DNA from: Ziziphus jujuba
Taxonomy: Eukaryota > Streptophyta > Magnoliopsida > Rosales > Rhamnaceae
Length of the DNA: 64,000 nucleotides
Reading direction: 5' to 3'
NCBI RefSeq assembly: GCF_031755915.1
Contig: NC_083382.1
Span: 8,308,001 to 8,372,000, forward strand
Shown here: in pieces, positions 1-12,423 of the stretch
How positions within the stretch are numbered: the stretch's first letter is position 1
Layout: the number at the start of each line of letters is the position of its first letter
Position numbers and translations under genes: made by a program
Notes under the pieces: generated by a model
What the model was told of the DNA's origin: nothing
Seen by the model: the letters and a program-made list of their open reading frames with translations, nothing else
Databases searched by the model: none

Positions 1-861
1 AAACATTAACATAAGAATTCTCATTCATGTATAATTCTTACACAACTTGTCAGCTAACGCTAATATCCAAGTCAATTTCATCATTTAATAGGTACATCCT
101 CTGATTGATGCCCCAACGATTTGTTGGGTGCTTAAATTGTTATATTTTTATACACTAGATTTATAAATTGGAAAGTCCCCTTCTAGCTTCACCTTCATCT
201 TTACCAAGGCCTGGAGCAAAAATCAAAGTTAAACACGAGTTATATTAAATTGCATCATGCATGATAAACCTCAATCAATAACAACAAAATTGACCTATAA
301 GTGTCTATTATATATATATATATATATATATTAAAAAACAAAGAAACAAAAAAAAAGAAAACAGAGTGCAAAACCAATTAAAAGAATTCACTTGCCTGAA
401 ACCGTATTCTGAGATGAGTCACTTGCAAAGTTATAACACGTTACCAAGCTTTTTTTTTTTTTTTTTGATTACACATTCCTAAGTTTTTATCATATGCTCC
501 AGGTTTATCATATGCGAGAGACCCCTCCTTAACAATGGCAAGCAAAAATTCACATCGTAATTGAGAAAGTCCCTCTTAAAGTCTTCATACCTACACCCAA
601 AACCAATGGATTTATGCAATGCTTACAAATAAATCAAATGACTGAAGAAAATTTAATACCTTGGAAGGCCATGAGGCTCTTACATAGAACTACTTGCTCA
701 AGCAACAAATGGTTGATGCAACGCCCAAAGGATTGTCCACAAAAGAAGAAAAAGATATTAACAAAAGACTCTGTTGGCAAAATATCTTAGAGGGAATAAT
801 GAAGAATAAAAAGTATGTAACTAGCAAGAATTTTATCTATCTTAGAGGGAATTACCTCTCA
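1..861. other. 3' flank of DIM1-like pseudogene, no gene recognised
   Basis: AT-rich sequence with a (TA)n run near 305-331 and a poly-T run near 451-467. On the minus strand, 516-590 reads as a short open stretch (GYEDFKRDFLNYDV) next to a possible splice site. I cannot assign it to a family, and it has no partner exons. I see no RNA gene or transposon end here. Confidence 0.4.
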
Positions 862-2225
862 GACATCCTCATGTAATAACTGCTATTTAGGTATTCTTTC
901 TGGGGGCAGAAAGCAATTCATTATCAGCTTCCTTGTCATTGCTCCCTTAAATATTGCCTGCAGAAAGTGCAAAGAAACTTCATCTAAGACCCATCATGCA
1001 TATATCTAGAAGCACATATATGAAAGAGCAAGAAGAAATTCTTAGAATCACAAAGTAAGAAAAAATATAGAATCTATCATATGAAATGGTTAGAAGTAAA
1101 GAAAACTGCAGCAAAGAACCTTATATATTCTTTGATGTATCCTAAAATTACCAGACTTTTGTCACTTAGATACAGATCATATTGAAACACATATTTTGCC
1201 TGTACAAGAAAATTTTGTCTAATCCAAATACTAATTGAGCTAAAATTTTATAGATAGTTTATGAGTGTTTTCTAAAAGCCTGACTGCTAATAGAAATGGA
1301 TTACCACTAAGACATATACAGGGCATGTAGCAAGACCATGATGTGACATGGCCAACAACTACAAGAAACGTGGCTGCTAATAGAAATTAGAAATAGGCAT
1401 CTAATTTCAATTCAGGAAATTATGTGTCCTCATATTTATATGGCATCAAAAACACCCATAACTTGGAACTAGTGTTGTATTTGAAGAAAGTTAAAATAGT
1501 TATACTAAGAAAGTCAAATGGTTTATCAGAAAAAAAAAAAATTCTTATGAGAGTGCCAGTTCATTCATGGTTTAATTTATAAGAACCAAATGCCATTTAC
1601 CTCCACAACATCAATGAAGTCTTGCTTTTGGTGAAATGCGTCAACCCATTTAGTGTGATCTGCAGTCCTGTGTGACAACAAAACAACAGTCCAATGTGAA
1701 CCACTATTCTCTCAAGATCTCAGTTGCGGGATGCTACTTAATATATCTAAAAATTTAAAAAGATTCTCCTTTCCCCCAAAGCCCATCCAAAAAAAGAGAT
1801 AGATTCTATTTCTTTAAAATGCAAAGTCACAACTTTTATCCACTCAATTCATCTATAATGTGCAAAAACATCAATAAAGGAGTGCAAAATGCATAGGGTC
1901 CCATTTGCAGTCACATATATTACATAAAAATCAGTTCAATTCAAATCCAATGATGTTCAGCATCAAAAAGTAATTTGCAAAGTGGAAAGATGGGCCTTAA
2001 TGGAGGGTTTTTAAAATCTGATGGTTTAAAGAGAAAAAAATACAATGAAACAAATGAGAGGGAAAAAAGATTAAACCGTAGAATGAAAAAAAAAAAAAAA
2101 AAGAAGAAGAAATAATATCCAGAATCTATTGTCGAGGAGGAGACAAATAGAATAAGAGGCACGGCCAAATCGGAGAATGAGAACCTTGTCGATGGTGTCT
2201 CTGATGGTGCATCTTAGATACAAAT
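862..2225 (-). pseudogene. DIM1-like (TXNL4B-type) U5 snRNP thioredoxin-like protein, decayed
   Basis: The family is a thioredoxin-fold, spliceosome-associated set of proteins of about 150 aa (Dim1/YLS8 and Dim1-like). Three parts are visible on the minus strand. At 2131-2225 the sequence reads IRDTIDKVLILRFGRAS, matching the family's N-terminal strand. The exon at 1601-1667 reads TADHTKWVDAFHQKQDFID, with AG acceptor and GT donor intact. The exon at 883-957 reads AIFKGAMTRK...LPPERIPK and joins it in phase 0. An in-frame TAG at 883-885 replaces the Tyr expected after ERIPK; the residues beyond it (QLLHEDV, then TGA) still look native. The first exon runs into poly-A/T sequence straight after LLLD, without a donor. 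The middle of the protein is barely recognisable: 1941-2000 reads FDAEHHWI, which may be the decayed FFFNAHHMK region. I conclude it is a pseudogene. The assignment rests on remembered family motifs. Confidence 0.72.
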
Positions 2226-3724
2226 TCAGAAACCTATATTCATGACAAAGAATCACAAAAATAAATAAATCAATATACATAGATAAGGAATAAGATCGAT
2301 CAAAACCCCAAAAAAAAAAATTGAATAAAAAAATTCGAATAAGGTATGTAAAAACCCTAGCCGTAATGCCATCGCCACTGCTCGTTGAGGAGAAAGATAA
2401 AAAAGACAAAGAGTCTCTGTGAGCGGTGGCCTAGGACGTGGGTTTTGGATGGTCTGGGACGTCGATATGGGCTGAACAGCAGTGGCTTTAGCAGTCGAAC
2501 AGTCCCTACTTCTGGCTGGACAGATAGGAGATAGGTAGGAAAGGAAGGGAATGGGGTGGCTGCTTGCTCGAACATGGTAGGAGATGGGCGTCGAACACGA
2601 CCGGAGATGGGTGGCAACTGAAAGGATTGGGAGGGAAATGACAATCTAATCTGGACCATCAATTTCAATCCAATGACCAGCAAAATAAGCATGTTTTTGG
2701 TCTGCATGGGCTTCTGTGCAGTCGGTCCCTATTCTAGACTCCCCCTATACATATATATATATATATATATACACGGAAAATTTCGTTTCGAAAGCAAATG
2801 CTAGCAGCTTTAGTGGCTTCGTCAGTCCATTTTAGGATCTACCATTTTAACTATAATACAATTAAATTTGAGTATTTTGAATTTAATTTATTATAAATGG
2901 GTATATCTTTTTTAATTGTTCAATCTAATATTGTCTTGTTGGGCAATTCAATTGATCCATACAGTTATGAAGGAATCATTTTTCTCTATAAAAAATGCTT
3001 TTTCTAGATGTCACTAAATAAACTTAGACAAAGAGTATTTTTATTTTTATTTACCATATTTGTATTGCAAAAAAAATTTACTATATTTAGGTCTAAAGAA
3101 TAACTATCCCTTAAGTTTGGATAAGGAATAAATATTCCTTAAAATAGGAGAATGACTAATACCTAAAAAATACGCATTCCAATTCAATTGTTCGGTATAG
3201 ATATACCCTTCCCCTATTCCCACCTAAAAAATAGGAGAATGACTAAATTATTTGCTTTCTTCCCCTATTCCCACCTACAAAATATACCCTTGGGATTTTA
3301 GGAATCACTTTCAAATACACTGTTACTTTGAAAGTCCTAAGGGCAATCTAGGCTGCAAATTCAGGAACCATTTCGAGTTCAACATGTGAACAAACAGTAC
3401 ATTTTTACACTAATTACAAATTAACTTGTTCCCCCCTAAGGAAAAAATAAAAAATAAAAAAAAATCTTTAAAACAGAGGAAAAAAACTAAACAGAAGAAG
3501 AAGAAGAAGGTGACATTTGCTTTTTTTTGTTGCGTTCATCAATACAATTAGTTAAATTTTTTTAGAGATTTTGAAATTAAAGCTACACATATTGGTTTTT
3601 TATTTGTTATTTATTATTTCATTTTTTTACTTTAAATGCTAGCTAGATATCTATATAAGCTACAAATTTAAAGGATTTAAAAAAAAAAAGTGACCAACAA
3701 ACAAAATACACAAAATCAAACACA
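2226..3724. other. 5' flank of the DIM1-like pseudogene and AT-rich spacer
   Basis: 2400-2710 is clearly less AT-rich than its surroundings and sits upstream of the DIM1-like relic, so it may be its old leader or promoter. Open frames here have no recognisable domain. A (TA)n run lies near 2751-2771. From 2780 to 3724 the sequence is AT-rich with A-runs and an (AAG)n stretch near 3495-3510. No gene seen. Confidence 0.4.
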
Positions 3725-4330
3725 TCAGCCGTCTCTCTTGAAGGAAGAAAGTCGTTTTAGTAATTTAGCAAGGAAAGTTCTGAGATAGGGTGTAGGGAAC
3801 TATAATGACATGACCAATCGAGATAAAATGTATCAAATTCGGTCTATTACCGATTGAAAAGTGTGGGTCATCGACCAATCGAGATTAAATGAAACAATTA
3901 GGTCTGCTAGCCATTGAAAAGAGTGGGTATAATGATTTCCCCTGCAAGTAGGAAACTTTGTCTTCATGAAGTTTTGTGGAACAAGCATGAAGAAAACTTT
4001 GTCTTCATGAAGTTTTGTGGAACAATCATGATTCACCAACTTTAAACCTAGTTTTTTTTTTATTCTTTATTATTTTGTTTTTATTATCGTTATTAGTAGT
4101 ATTATTATTTTTACTAGTAGATTGAGACCAGGTCTTTATCTTGGGTTTCTTATAAAACAGTAATATCAAGTAATTTCCTAAAACTATTTGTTTTTGTAAA
4201 TATGCTCATGGAAAATAGTAATATAATCTAGTCAAATATTACAAAGGAAGCACATGCTGAAAACAGAGTCCTTGAAGGTAAAACCCCTTTGTAAGTTCTT
4301 TGAAATTTAATTCCACCCGAATCTCTCTTC
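3725..4330. repeat. WAKL-cluster intergenic module, copy 1
   Basis: The stretch begins with a 'cacatcagccgtctctc' type sequence and continues through 'gggtgtagggaactataatg', 'atgaccaatcgagataaa', 'tttcccctgcaagtaggaaac' and 'gctgaaaacagagtccttg'. The same ordered landmarks recur at 19620-20330, 53085-53700 and 56700-57275. In the second and third of these the module lies just 3' of a WAKL copy; here the nearest WAKL (7.5 kb) is more than 3 kb away. An internal 43-bp tandem duplication (cttcatgaagttttgtggaa) lies at about 3950-4030. Confidence 0.65.
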
Positions 4331-4518
4331 GTGTTGGCTGCAAATTAATTTCAAAATTGTAAACAAAAAAAAATTCATGCCTGTAGGACCATATATATAT
4401 ATATATATCAATAACAAATTTATGATTTTATTATGATCAAGTGAAGAAATACTACTCTTAATTCTTTTTTTTGGTTTTTGTTTTTGTTTTGTTAATACAC
4501 TAATTCATTAGTCATGTT

Positions 4519-4656
4519 AGAGATAATGAACTATTGGTCCACGTCAGCTAAAAACTTTTAATTTTTTAGCTTGCCTTGTCAACATTCAGAGACAATGAAC
4601 TATTGGTCATATCAGCTAAAGACCTTTTCACTTTTTAGCTTGTCTTGTCAGCATTA
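4519..4656. repeat. Tandem duplication, 69-bp unit x2
   Basis: Units at about 4519-4587 and 4588-4656 share 'aatgaactattggtc', 'tcagctaaa' and 'tttttagcttg.cttgtca'. They have diverged at several positions. The two units are non-coding. Confidence 0.7.
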
Positions 4657-4734
4657 AGTTAAACTTCCCCTATCATTGTCAACTTATTTTGTTTCAGCTT
4701 TGTTAAAATGGTTGTAAGTTATGTATTTCCCCAT

Positions 4735-6960
4735 AACACCCTGTTCCAAAGTGCATTGAAATTTTTTTCACGTTGATCGAGTTTGACCGTCATTGACCGA
4801 GAATGGATAAATTTTGACTTTTTGTTTTAGATAAAATTTTGCGTTGACCGAAGCACCATTGTGATGTATGCTTAATCCCAAGTTCGTAGATGATAGCATG
4901 TCAAAAGTAGAACTACCGTTTGATTATGAGCAAAACAAGTTGCAGTCTGAATTGTCCGAGGGTGTCAGATTTGACTTTTTCTTTTTATAAATTTTCGCTT
5001 TGATTCATGTATGGTTGTAAAGTATTCATCGATACAAGTTCATAGACTAGTGGTACGCCTAAGTTGGATATTTGGTTAGAAAGTTATGGACTTACAAAGT
5101 TTTTCTGAGACATCGTTTAACGTGCATTGATATGTGTGCATAGTGTCCATTAACATTGTGCCACATGTCATATTTTTGCCCAACTCGTGAGTGCACAGTG
5201 GCACCCATGGGCATTTTGATTGGGCGAGAAAGGGAGAGAAGGAAGAGAGAGGAGAAGAAAGAGGAGAGAGAAGGAGGAACTGGCTTTACACTATTCACCA
5301 TTTTCTAGCCACCACAGTGCAACATGCACCGGACCATCGTGAAGCCAACCTGAAAACCGACCGACCACCCATAATGCATGGCCAGATCACCGATGATGTG
5401 CCCAGATAAAGCCTTTTTTGTTGATGGTGTCGTTTCCTTCCACCACCGATTTCTTCCAATCCAGCCACCCATTTTCGACACCGCTGGTCCCATTGGCTTA
5501 CCCCTCCTCCGATCTGCCTCCCCACCAAAAATCACAACCATTGGCCACTGAACTCACCTCCAATGGCAAGATTCTCCGGTGGGCATAGCGACTCTCCATG
5601 AAACCTCATTGCGACGAGTTCTCGGTGATCCTACCTACCATTTTCCACTAATTTAACCTTCTTGAATCCAAATCCGAGGTTGGTTTCCTTCAATTCTTGA
5701 CGGATTGTGAGATCCAAGGACATTAAGTTTGAGAGCTTTTCGGCGAGATTCCGCCACCACATGTCCGATCTCCGAAAGGTAAGACTCAATTCTTAATTCT
5801 TGCATTGTAAACTTCATTTTGATATATCATTTTTGAATTTTGGATATCGTTTATGATGGCTTCTCCGGTTACCGTGTATAATTTATCCGATTAAAATATT
5901 AATTTAATTGGTTTTGTGTAATGTTGATATTTTAAGGGTACGTGTGAGTCGTGGGATAGATATCGTTGAGGATCTTGATTGATACACGTACTTGAGGTGA
6001 GTGATCCACCTTCAAATTTATTTTGAGGCTTTAAATTATATATATTTTGTGATAATTTGAAAAAATACATAAATTGTTTTTGATATTTAAGAGAAATTGA
6101 TATTTAAAATTTATAATGCCAATTTATGATTAATTAATATGTGTAATGCTACCGAATTATATTTTGGGGTTGTGAATATATATATATGGTGTTAATTGAA
6201 TTTCTGAAAAATGTGTTACGTATTGTTAATATTTAAGAATTTATTATTTAAATTTATAATGATGATTTATGTTGAAAAAATGTATTTTGGGTTTTCAAAG
6301 AAATTACTTTTTAGAATTATTGTTTTAAAATATTATTATATTTATCATGAATTTATGATGTCAAAAGTTATTTGATTTAAGCATATATGGCATGGAATTC
6401 ATATATTTGGTTTTAAAGAAGTTATGGATTTAAATTACTGTCAACTGTTGTTAAATATTTATTGTTTAATTTATTGCCTATAATAAATGTATTTATGTGG
6501 ATTTAAGCAAAGGTAAAATTTATGTGATTTTGATATAAATTGATTTTAAGGTTTTGAGAAAAATAATTGTATTAAAATATTGAGATCATAATTCGCATTT
6601 ATGCATTTGATTATTTATAGATCTGGTTTTTATGGTGTTAAAAAAAAAAATGGTATATTTATATTAATGGATTTTCATTCATGGATTTTAAGTGATGAAT
6701 TACGATGATGGTTTAAAGGAAATGTGGATTTATTGATTTGAAAAGAGATATTTAATCCCTGTATTTTTTTATGGAAATGCTGAAATTATGGATTTAAATT
6801 GTAGTGAGATGAGAGGAATAAGGTGTTGTTATTAGAAGTGTGTTTTTGTGCAGAGAATTTTATGGTAAATCCAACCTTTAGAGGAGATGCTTCCGGATTT
6901 TCTATTGGAAGATCCAGTAGGATTTCCTTGGGATCAGGATTTATCTAGAATTTCAATAAG
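4735..6960. repeat. Solo-LTR-like repeat block, GC-richer 5' half
   Basis: Base composition changes sharply at about 4735-5800, with many TTGACCG-type motifs and C-rich tracts, then returns to AT-rich sequence. The phrase order (TTGACCGAGAATGGATAAATT, later 'cgagattccgccaccacatg' and 'tgagtcgtgggatagatatcg') resembles long LTRs of plant Gypsy-type elements as I remember them. I could not find a target duplication, primer site, purine tract or second LTR, so both borders are guesses. Open frames across 5092-5541 on both strands have no known domain and are not called. Confidence 0.35.
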
Positions 6961-7535
6961 GGATCTTGGATGGGTTATGACATCTCAGATTCTCTTTTTT
7001 GTAAATCAGTGATTCTTTCCTCTTCCATATAAGCTAAGAGCTAAGCTGTTCTCCGATTTCAATTTATTCAAGAACATATATCAATTGCCTTGATGATTGC
7101 TGTCAATTGAATTGTCAACTAGGGATCTCTTCAAGAGTTTCAATTTGTGCTAAATATAAAAAGAGGAAAGAATTAAATAGGGTCGTGTCAAACAACCCAA
7201 ACAACAATTCAACACATATATAAATGAAAATGGGGATACCAACGGTTGAACACAAAATTACCAAGGCTTTGATAACTTTGTTAAATCACTATAATTATTT
7301 CAAAAGCTATAGGTGATAGGAAGTCGTTCAACAATACATATCAAGCTTGTTTTTGAATACCCTAATGATAACTACATGTCTACCGATAGGCTTATGCCTT
7401 GTGTTAGAAATAGATGGCAAACACTAGTTACCCTTTTGTAACTCTGTACTAAAGTAACCATATTAAAAATGATACAAAAGATAAGGAAATGAAGATTTAC
7501 CCTAATTTTGGGAAATATTTTGCTCCTAATAATAG
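6961..7535. other. Spacer 3' of WAKL-A, nothing recognised
   Basis: AT-rich spacer. A 38-codon frame on the plus strand (about 6888-7004, starting MLPDFLLEDPVGFPWD) is too short and has no recognisable family. No repeats or RNA genes seen. Confidence 0.4.
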
Positions 7536-9663
7536 TTTCGTGGGAATGCATCTATGGATGAAGAAATACTATCACTATTTTGGTTTGAACCAATCGATGT
7601 GGAAATATTAATCCAGGGCTTTGTTATTTCAGTCCTCACATATTCAACTTCGATTCTTCATTCAAACAAATTTTGATTGATATTTTTCAATGGCCTCCAA
7701 TTCTGCTCCAGCTTTTTTCATTGTAGCTCGATAACTTCCATTTTCAAATTCAATAATCATTTTGCACGAAATTGACTATATGAATTAAACTTACTATATT
7801 AAAAAAACGGTTCTCGTCCATGCACATTATAAAATAAGTTGCTAGACTTCTTCATTCTTCTAACCTAGCTCTTTAAGTAGATTGGTTTCTGTACAGTCAA
7901 GAGTTCAACAATGACCATACCAAAGCAGTAAACGTCACTTTTCTCTGTAAATTGGCACCCTAGAAATACTCAGGGTCCAAGTAGCAAAATGTACCAACCA
8001 TTGTAGTACATGTGTTTGGTCAATGACTACTGGTTTTGAAGTTCCAAAATCTGCTACTTTTGCTCTCAACTTCTCATATAAGAGTATGTTTGATAATTTA
8101 ATATCTCAGTGGTAAGTAGGAAAGGAAGTTGCAGACTGTAAAGTAAGACATATCAGCTCCTACAATTTCTGGTGCAATGCATAAGTGCATTTTCCATGTA
8201 AAGTTAAATTCTTCATTTTGGTCGTGAATATGCTCAGGAAAGTGTACCGTAGGGTATAAATAGAATCCTAGTAGTTTAACCACGTTCCTGTGGTTAATTT
8301 GGGAAAGAATGATAACCTTATCAATGAATTCTGTTAGTTTCTCTTCATCAACTATTTTAGACTTCTTCACGGTAACAATTTTTCCATTTTCTAACATTTC
8401 TTTGTAAACAATACCTAGGCCACACCTGAGCTAGATTTCTATCTCCATAAAAATTGTCAGCAGATTTCTATAATTCCTTTGAATTGAACATCTTGGTTTT
8501 AGTATCAAATTGTACTTCCTCTAAAGATAATTTTTGTTGCAACAATAAATCACCATTTCGTTTGAGATGGATAGTAGCATCCGTAACCCCCCAAAACCGT
8601 TTTGGCAAATTCCACCGTACTGTGTACAGCCATTGCTATGTTCCTTGCATTCATCAATATCTGCCAAAACAAAAAAATTATTTTTAGATACTTCAGAAAT
8701 TTTGAAATTTTCATGAATATTGCGGTTTAAATGTACAAAGGGTGTAAAGCTTTACTTTAACATACCTTTACATCCTTCAATAAGATAAGGGTTTCCTTCA
8801 AATCCCCATCCACAGCTACATTCAACCCGGGACTGATTGAATATTACTGAAGATGAAGAAGAAGTGGCAATACCATTATAATATGTATAGCATGTGGGAT
8901 TTCTGGAGCATCCATATTTGGAGTTTACACTATCCCAATAGCATTTGGAATCTGACCAAGTTGATTTATTAGTCTCAAAAGAAGTTCCAAATACATCAAA
9001 AGCTGAATAGTATAATTCCCATTCAAGCAACACAGGCACATCAACCATCTATTTAAACGAAGAAATATCAATAAAATTGGACATAAACCAATCTTGATCC
9101 ACAAGGAAAGCATACTTGCAAACCTTCTCTTTTTCGCGGTCAACGGTATGAAAACTGGTCTTGAAGGAATTTAGATTCAAGGGGATGTTTGCCTGGCAGC
9201 AATTTACCCCACTACAGCTGTGGTTTCCAGTCTCACCGCAAGTGGACATGCAGCCGGCAATATTCGTTGACACTTTCGACGAAATCAACAACCTGAATGC
9301 TCCACAACCCACGGCGGTGAACCTTTTCTTCTGTGAGAACACAAAAGGGCTACCTTCCAAGTTGGGGCTCTGGCGGGTTTCTCTGTTGCAATTCCAAAAG
9401 GTAATGGGCTTTCTAACCTGAATCGTGCCAGCTTCGACGGAAATCTCCATCACTTCTTGCTTGATGTGTCTTAAAAGTGGTGTGGTGTTGTCTTTGATGC
9501 AGAGTACTTCAAACCATTCATTGAGGAAACAGCCGGATCCGATTCCGAAAGGGCATGGGATGCTCAAGTTTCCGCATTGCTTTTGACAGCCTGACTTGGC
9601 TGTGGGTGCTCCTGATGCTACTTCAGTGATGAAAAAACATAAAAGAAGGACATGGGTTATCAT
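7536..9663 (-). pseudogene. WAKL-A: wall-associated kinase-like receptor pseudogene
   Basis: A start at 9663 gives a hydrophobic signal peptide (MITHVLLLCFFITEVASG). It is followed by a GUB_WAK domain (CQKQCGNLSIPCPFG) and the FEGNPYLIEGC end of the ectodomain. An in-frame TAG at 9049-9051 interrupts it just before MVDVPVLLEWEL. The first exon ends at 8766 on a GT donor. An EGF exon starts at 8660 (DIDECKEHSNGC) after a good acceptor, but within it the frame runs straight into the juxtamembrane region (KRNGDLLLQQKLS, other frame) near 8580. The membrane segment and its intron are therefore gone. The kinase is eroded: VTVKKSK and [11 protein letters not shown] survive, the HRD region does not, and frames break repeatedly down to the C-tail near 7540. 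The gene is tandem with WAKL-B on the same strand. Confidence 0.85.
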
Positions 9664-10607
9664 TTTGCCAACTATGTTCCTCTGATCCTCTGTCTTCTTT
9701 GTTTTCTTGTCAGTGTTGACTCTGTTATCTGTGATTATTACCAAAAAATCCAAAAAACAAAAAAAAAAAAAGAGGAAAAAAAGAATAAATAAATAAATAA
9801 CAATGGCAATAAAATAAACCTCGGCTATCTACGATAATAACTATTAAAAAAAAAAATTATAAGTACATATTTGTTTGAATGTGTTTGATTGTTTATTTGT
9901 TTTGTTTTTCTTATCTTTATATTGGATCTTGATTAAGGAAAGTTGAAGGTGGATTATTAGTCAGAACGCAGAATATTCTACCAGCTGCTCTGTTTGACCG
10001 TTTAATTTTATGCATTTCCGAGTCAGCGTGACAAGGCAGAGGAAAAGAAAATGAGACAGAAACGAAGAAAGAAAAGATAAACAGTCTAAGCTGTTACTCA
10101 CCATCATTAATTGATTATTTGAATATTATGACTCAATTGGTAGATTAGACTACAGTTCCAAATTTTCTATTACGCCAATTATCGAATTCTTCCGGATGAA
10201 ACAAACAAAGTGTAATTTCTACGAAATGTCGAGATGCCGAAAACCCAAAAAGAAAGATTTTGCAATTAATGCTTAGGTGGTGGAGAAATCAATTCAAACC
10301 GAGTTTTAATTTATAATTAATGATCATTATGTTTTATATATATGTATGTGAATCAATAATTAGACGTTCGGGTAAAAAGAGAAAGAGCAAGAGAAAAGAA
10401 ATTCATCTACAGGTCACTGCACTAATTAAATCAAGGAGGACTCGGTCATGGAACAAGTCTGCTAGCATTAGACACTCATTACATGGAACTTTTCTATGTG
10501 ATGATGTTGCAGAATTTCATCAAAGCAAATCTTTATTTTTCAGTCTGCTAATATGCTCTATTTATTACTATCTTTACTGGTGATTACCAAAAAAATGGAA
10601 AAGGAAA
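9664..10607. other. Intergenic: WAKL-A promoter side and WAKL-B 3' region
   Basis: AT-rich. On the minus strand, AATAAA-type signals at 10532-10537 and 10560-10565 lie 40-75 bases past the WAKL-B stop and could serve its polyadenylation. No other gene is supported; the plus-strand frame at 10320-10583 has no known domain. Confidence 0.4.
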
Positions 10608-12384
10608 TTACTTATAAGTAACCATATGTTTCTCATTCAGAGGTGCTTCCATATCTGATGAGGAAGCAATACCACCATAGGAAGCTGACCATGTCGATAT
10701 AGAAACATCATCCCAAGGTGCAGTCATTTCATTTCTATCATATTCAACCACTTCAACATTTTGCTCAACATAATCAGAAGCTTTAACTGATTTTTGAATT
10801 CTCTCCAGCTCCATTGCCACTTCTTTCATCGAAGGCCTTTTCCTTCCACTCAAATCCAAGCATCTTTTCGCAAGTTTAGCAACTGCCATTATTGCTTCTT
10901 TCTCGCCAGTTGCTTCCTTCAAGACTCGAGCATCAACAATGTCAAACAAACGATTCTCTTCCATGGAAAGAATGAAAGAAGCTGCTAGACTTCCTCCTTC
11001 CTCTGCCTCCATAAAAACTGGTTTTCGTCCTGTCAACAGCTCAGCAAGAACCACCCCAAAGCTATATACGTCACTCTTATCGGTAAACTGGCTTGACTGG
11101 AAGTATTCAGGGTCCAAGTATCCAAATGTGCCATATACTAATGTGGTGAGGTGTGTTTGCTCAATTGTAACCGATCTTGAAGTTCCAAAATCTGCTATTT
11201 TTGCTCTGTACTTTTCGTCTAGGAGAATGTTTGAAGACTTTATGTCACGGTGATAAATGGGAAAGGAAGCAGCAGAATGCAAGTAGGAAAGAGCTCCTGC
11301 AATTTCCTGTGCAATTCGTAGGCGGGTTTCCCATGTTAGTTCAAAACCCTCATTTTGATCATGGATATACCGGAACAATGTTCCATTTGGTATAAACTCA
11401 TAAACTAGCAGAGGAACTTCAGTCTCCAAACAACATCCTAGTAGTTTAACAACACTCCTGTGATTAATTTGTGAAAGAATGACAACTTCATTAATGAACT
11501 CTGCGACTTTGAATCCATCAACTTTTTTAGACTTCTTGACAGCAACAATTTTTCCATCTGTCAACATTCCTTTGTAAACAGTACCTTGACCTCCCTGGCC
11601 AAGAACTCTGTTCGTGTTGAACTGGTCAGTTACCTTCTCTAACTCATCTGATTTAAACAACTTGGTTTTCTCAATATTGGCTTCCCCTGAAGATAATTGT
11701 TGTTGTAAAAACAATCCACCATTTTGTTTGAAAAACTTTTCTCTGCGTCTTTTTTTAATATACTTGGTTAGCAACCATGCTGAAGCTGATAGAAACAACA
11801 ATCCAAGGACGCCGCTGCCAACACCTGCATTTCTCAATCAGAAAGGAAAAATAGCTTGAATCGTCAATTGCATGAAGTTGACTACGTAAAAGACAATTTG
11901 TGCCATATGTGTTGGATTAGCAGCCCTTATGAATTCAACAGAAAATGTCCATGTTTTGTGGTACATTTAGAAAAGACAAAGGCAATAAAGGAAGTTGTTA
12001 ATTTGCTCAATATGTAATATTTTGTACTCAAATCCAGACACCATTCAAGCTTTTTTTATTTTTCATTTATATATACACTAGTCGAATTAATTAGTAATTC
12101 GTTAATTAGAGCATACCAATTAAAATTGCTTTTAGTGGAGACTTTTTGTGCTCTGGAAGGCTGCAGCCAACGCCTCCAAGATAGTCAGTACAAATATAGC
12201 CTTCGCCACAATAATTAGGATCTTTCTTGCAATGATCAATATCTGAAATGCATTGACAAATAAGCATGTGAAAAACTTTAAAAATAATAATAATAATAAT
12301 AATAATAATGATTTGCTGATTTGTCACATCACTTTGCAAAACAAACTGATTCAACTCTTGTAAAACTATTACACAAAGCTCACC

Positions 12385-12423
<39 letters not shown>

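Noticed and set aside
5092..5541. Overlapping open frames on both strands of the GC-richer block
   Set aside because: Low-complexity Arg/Glu and Ser/Leu composition, overlapping frames and no domain; better explained by base composition of a repeat.
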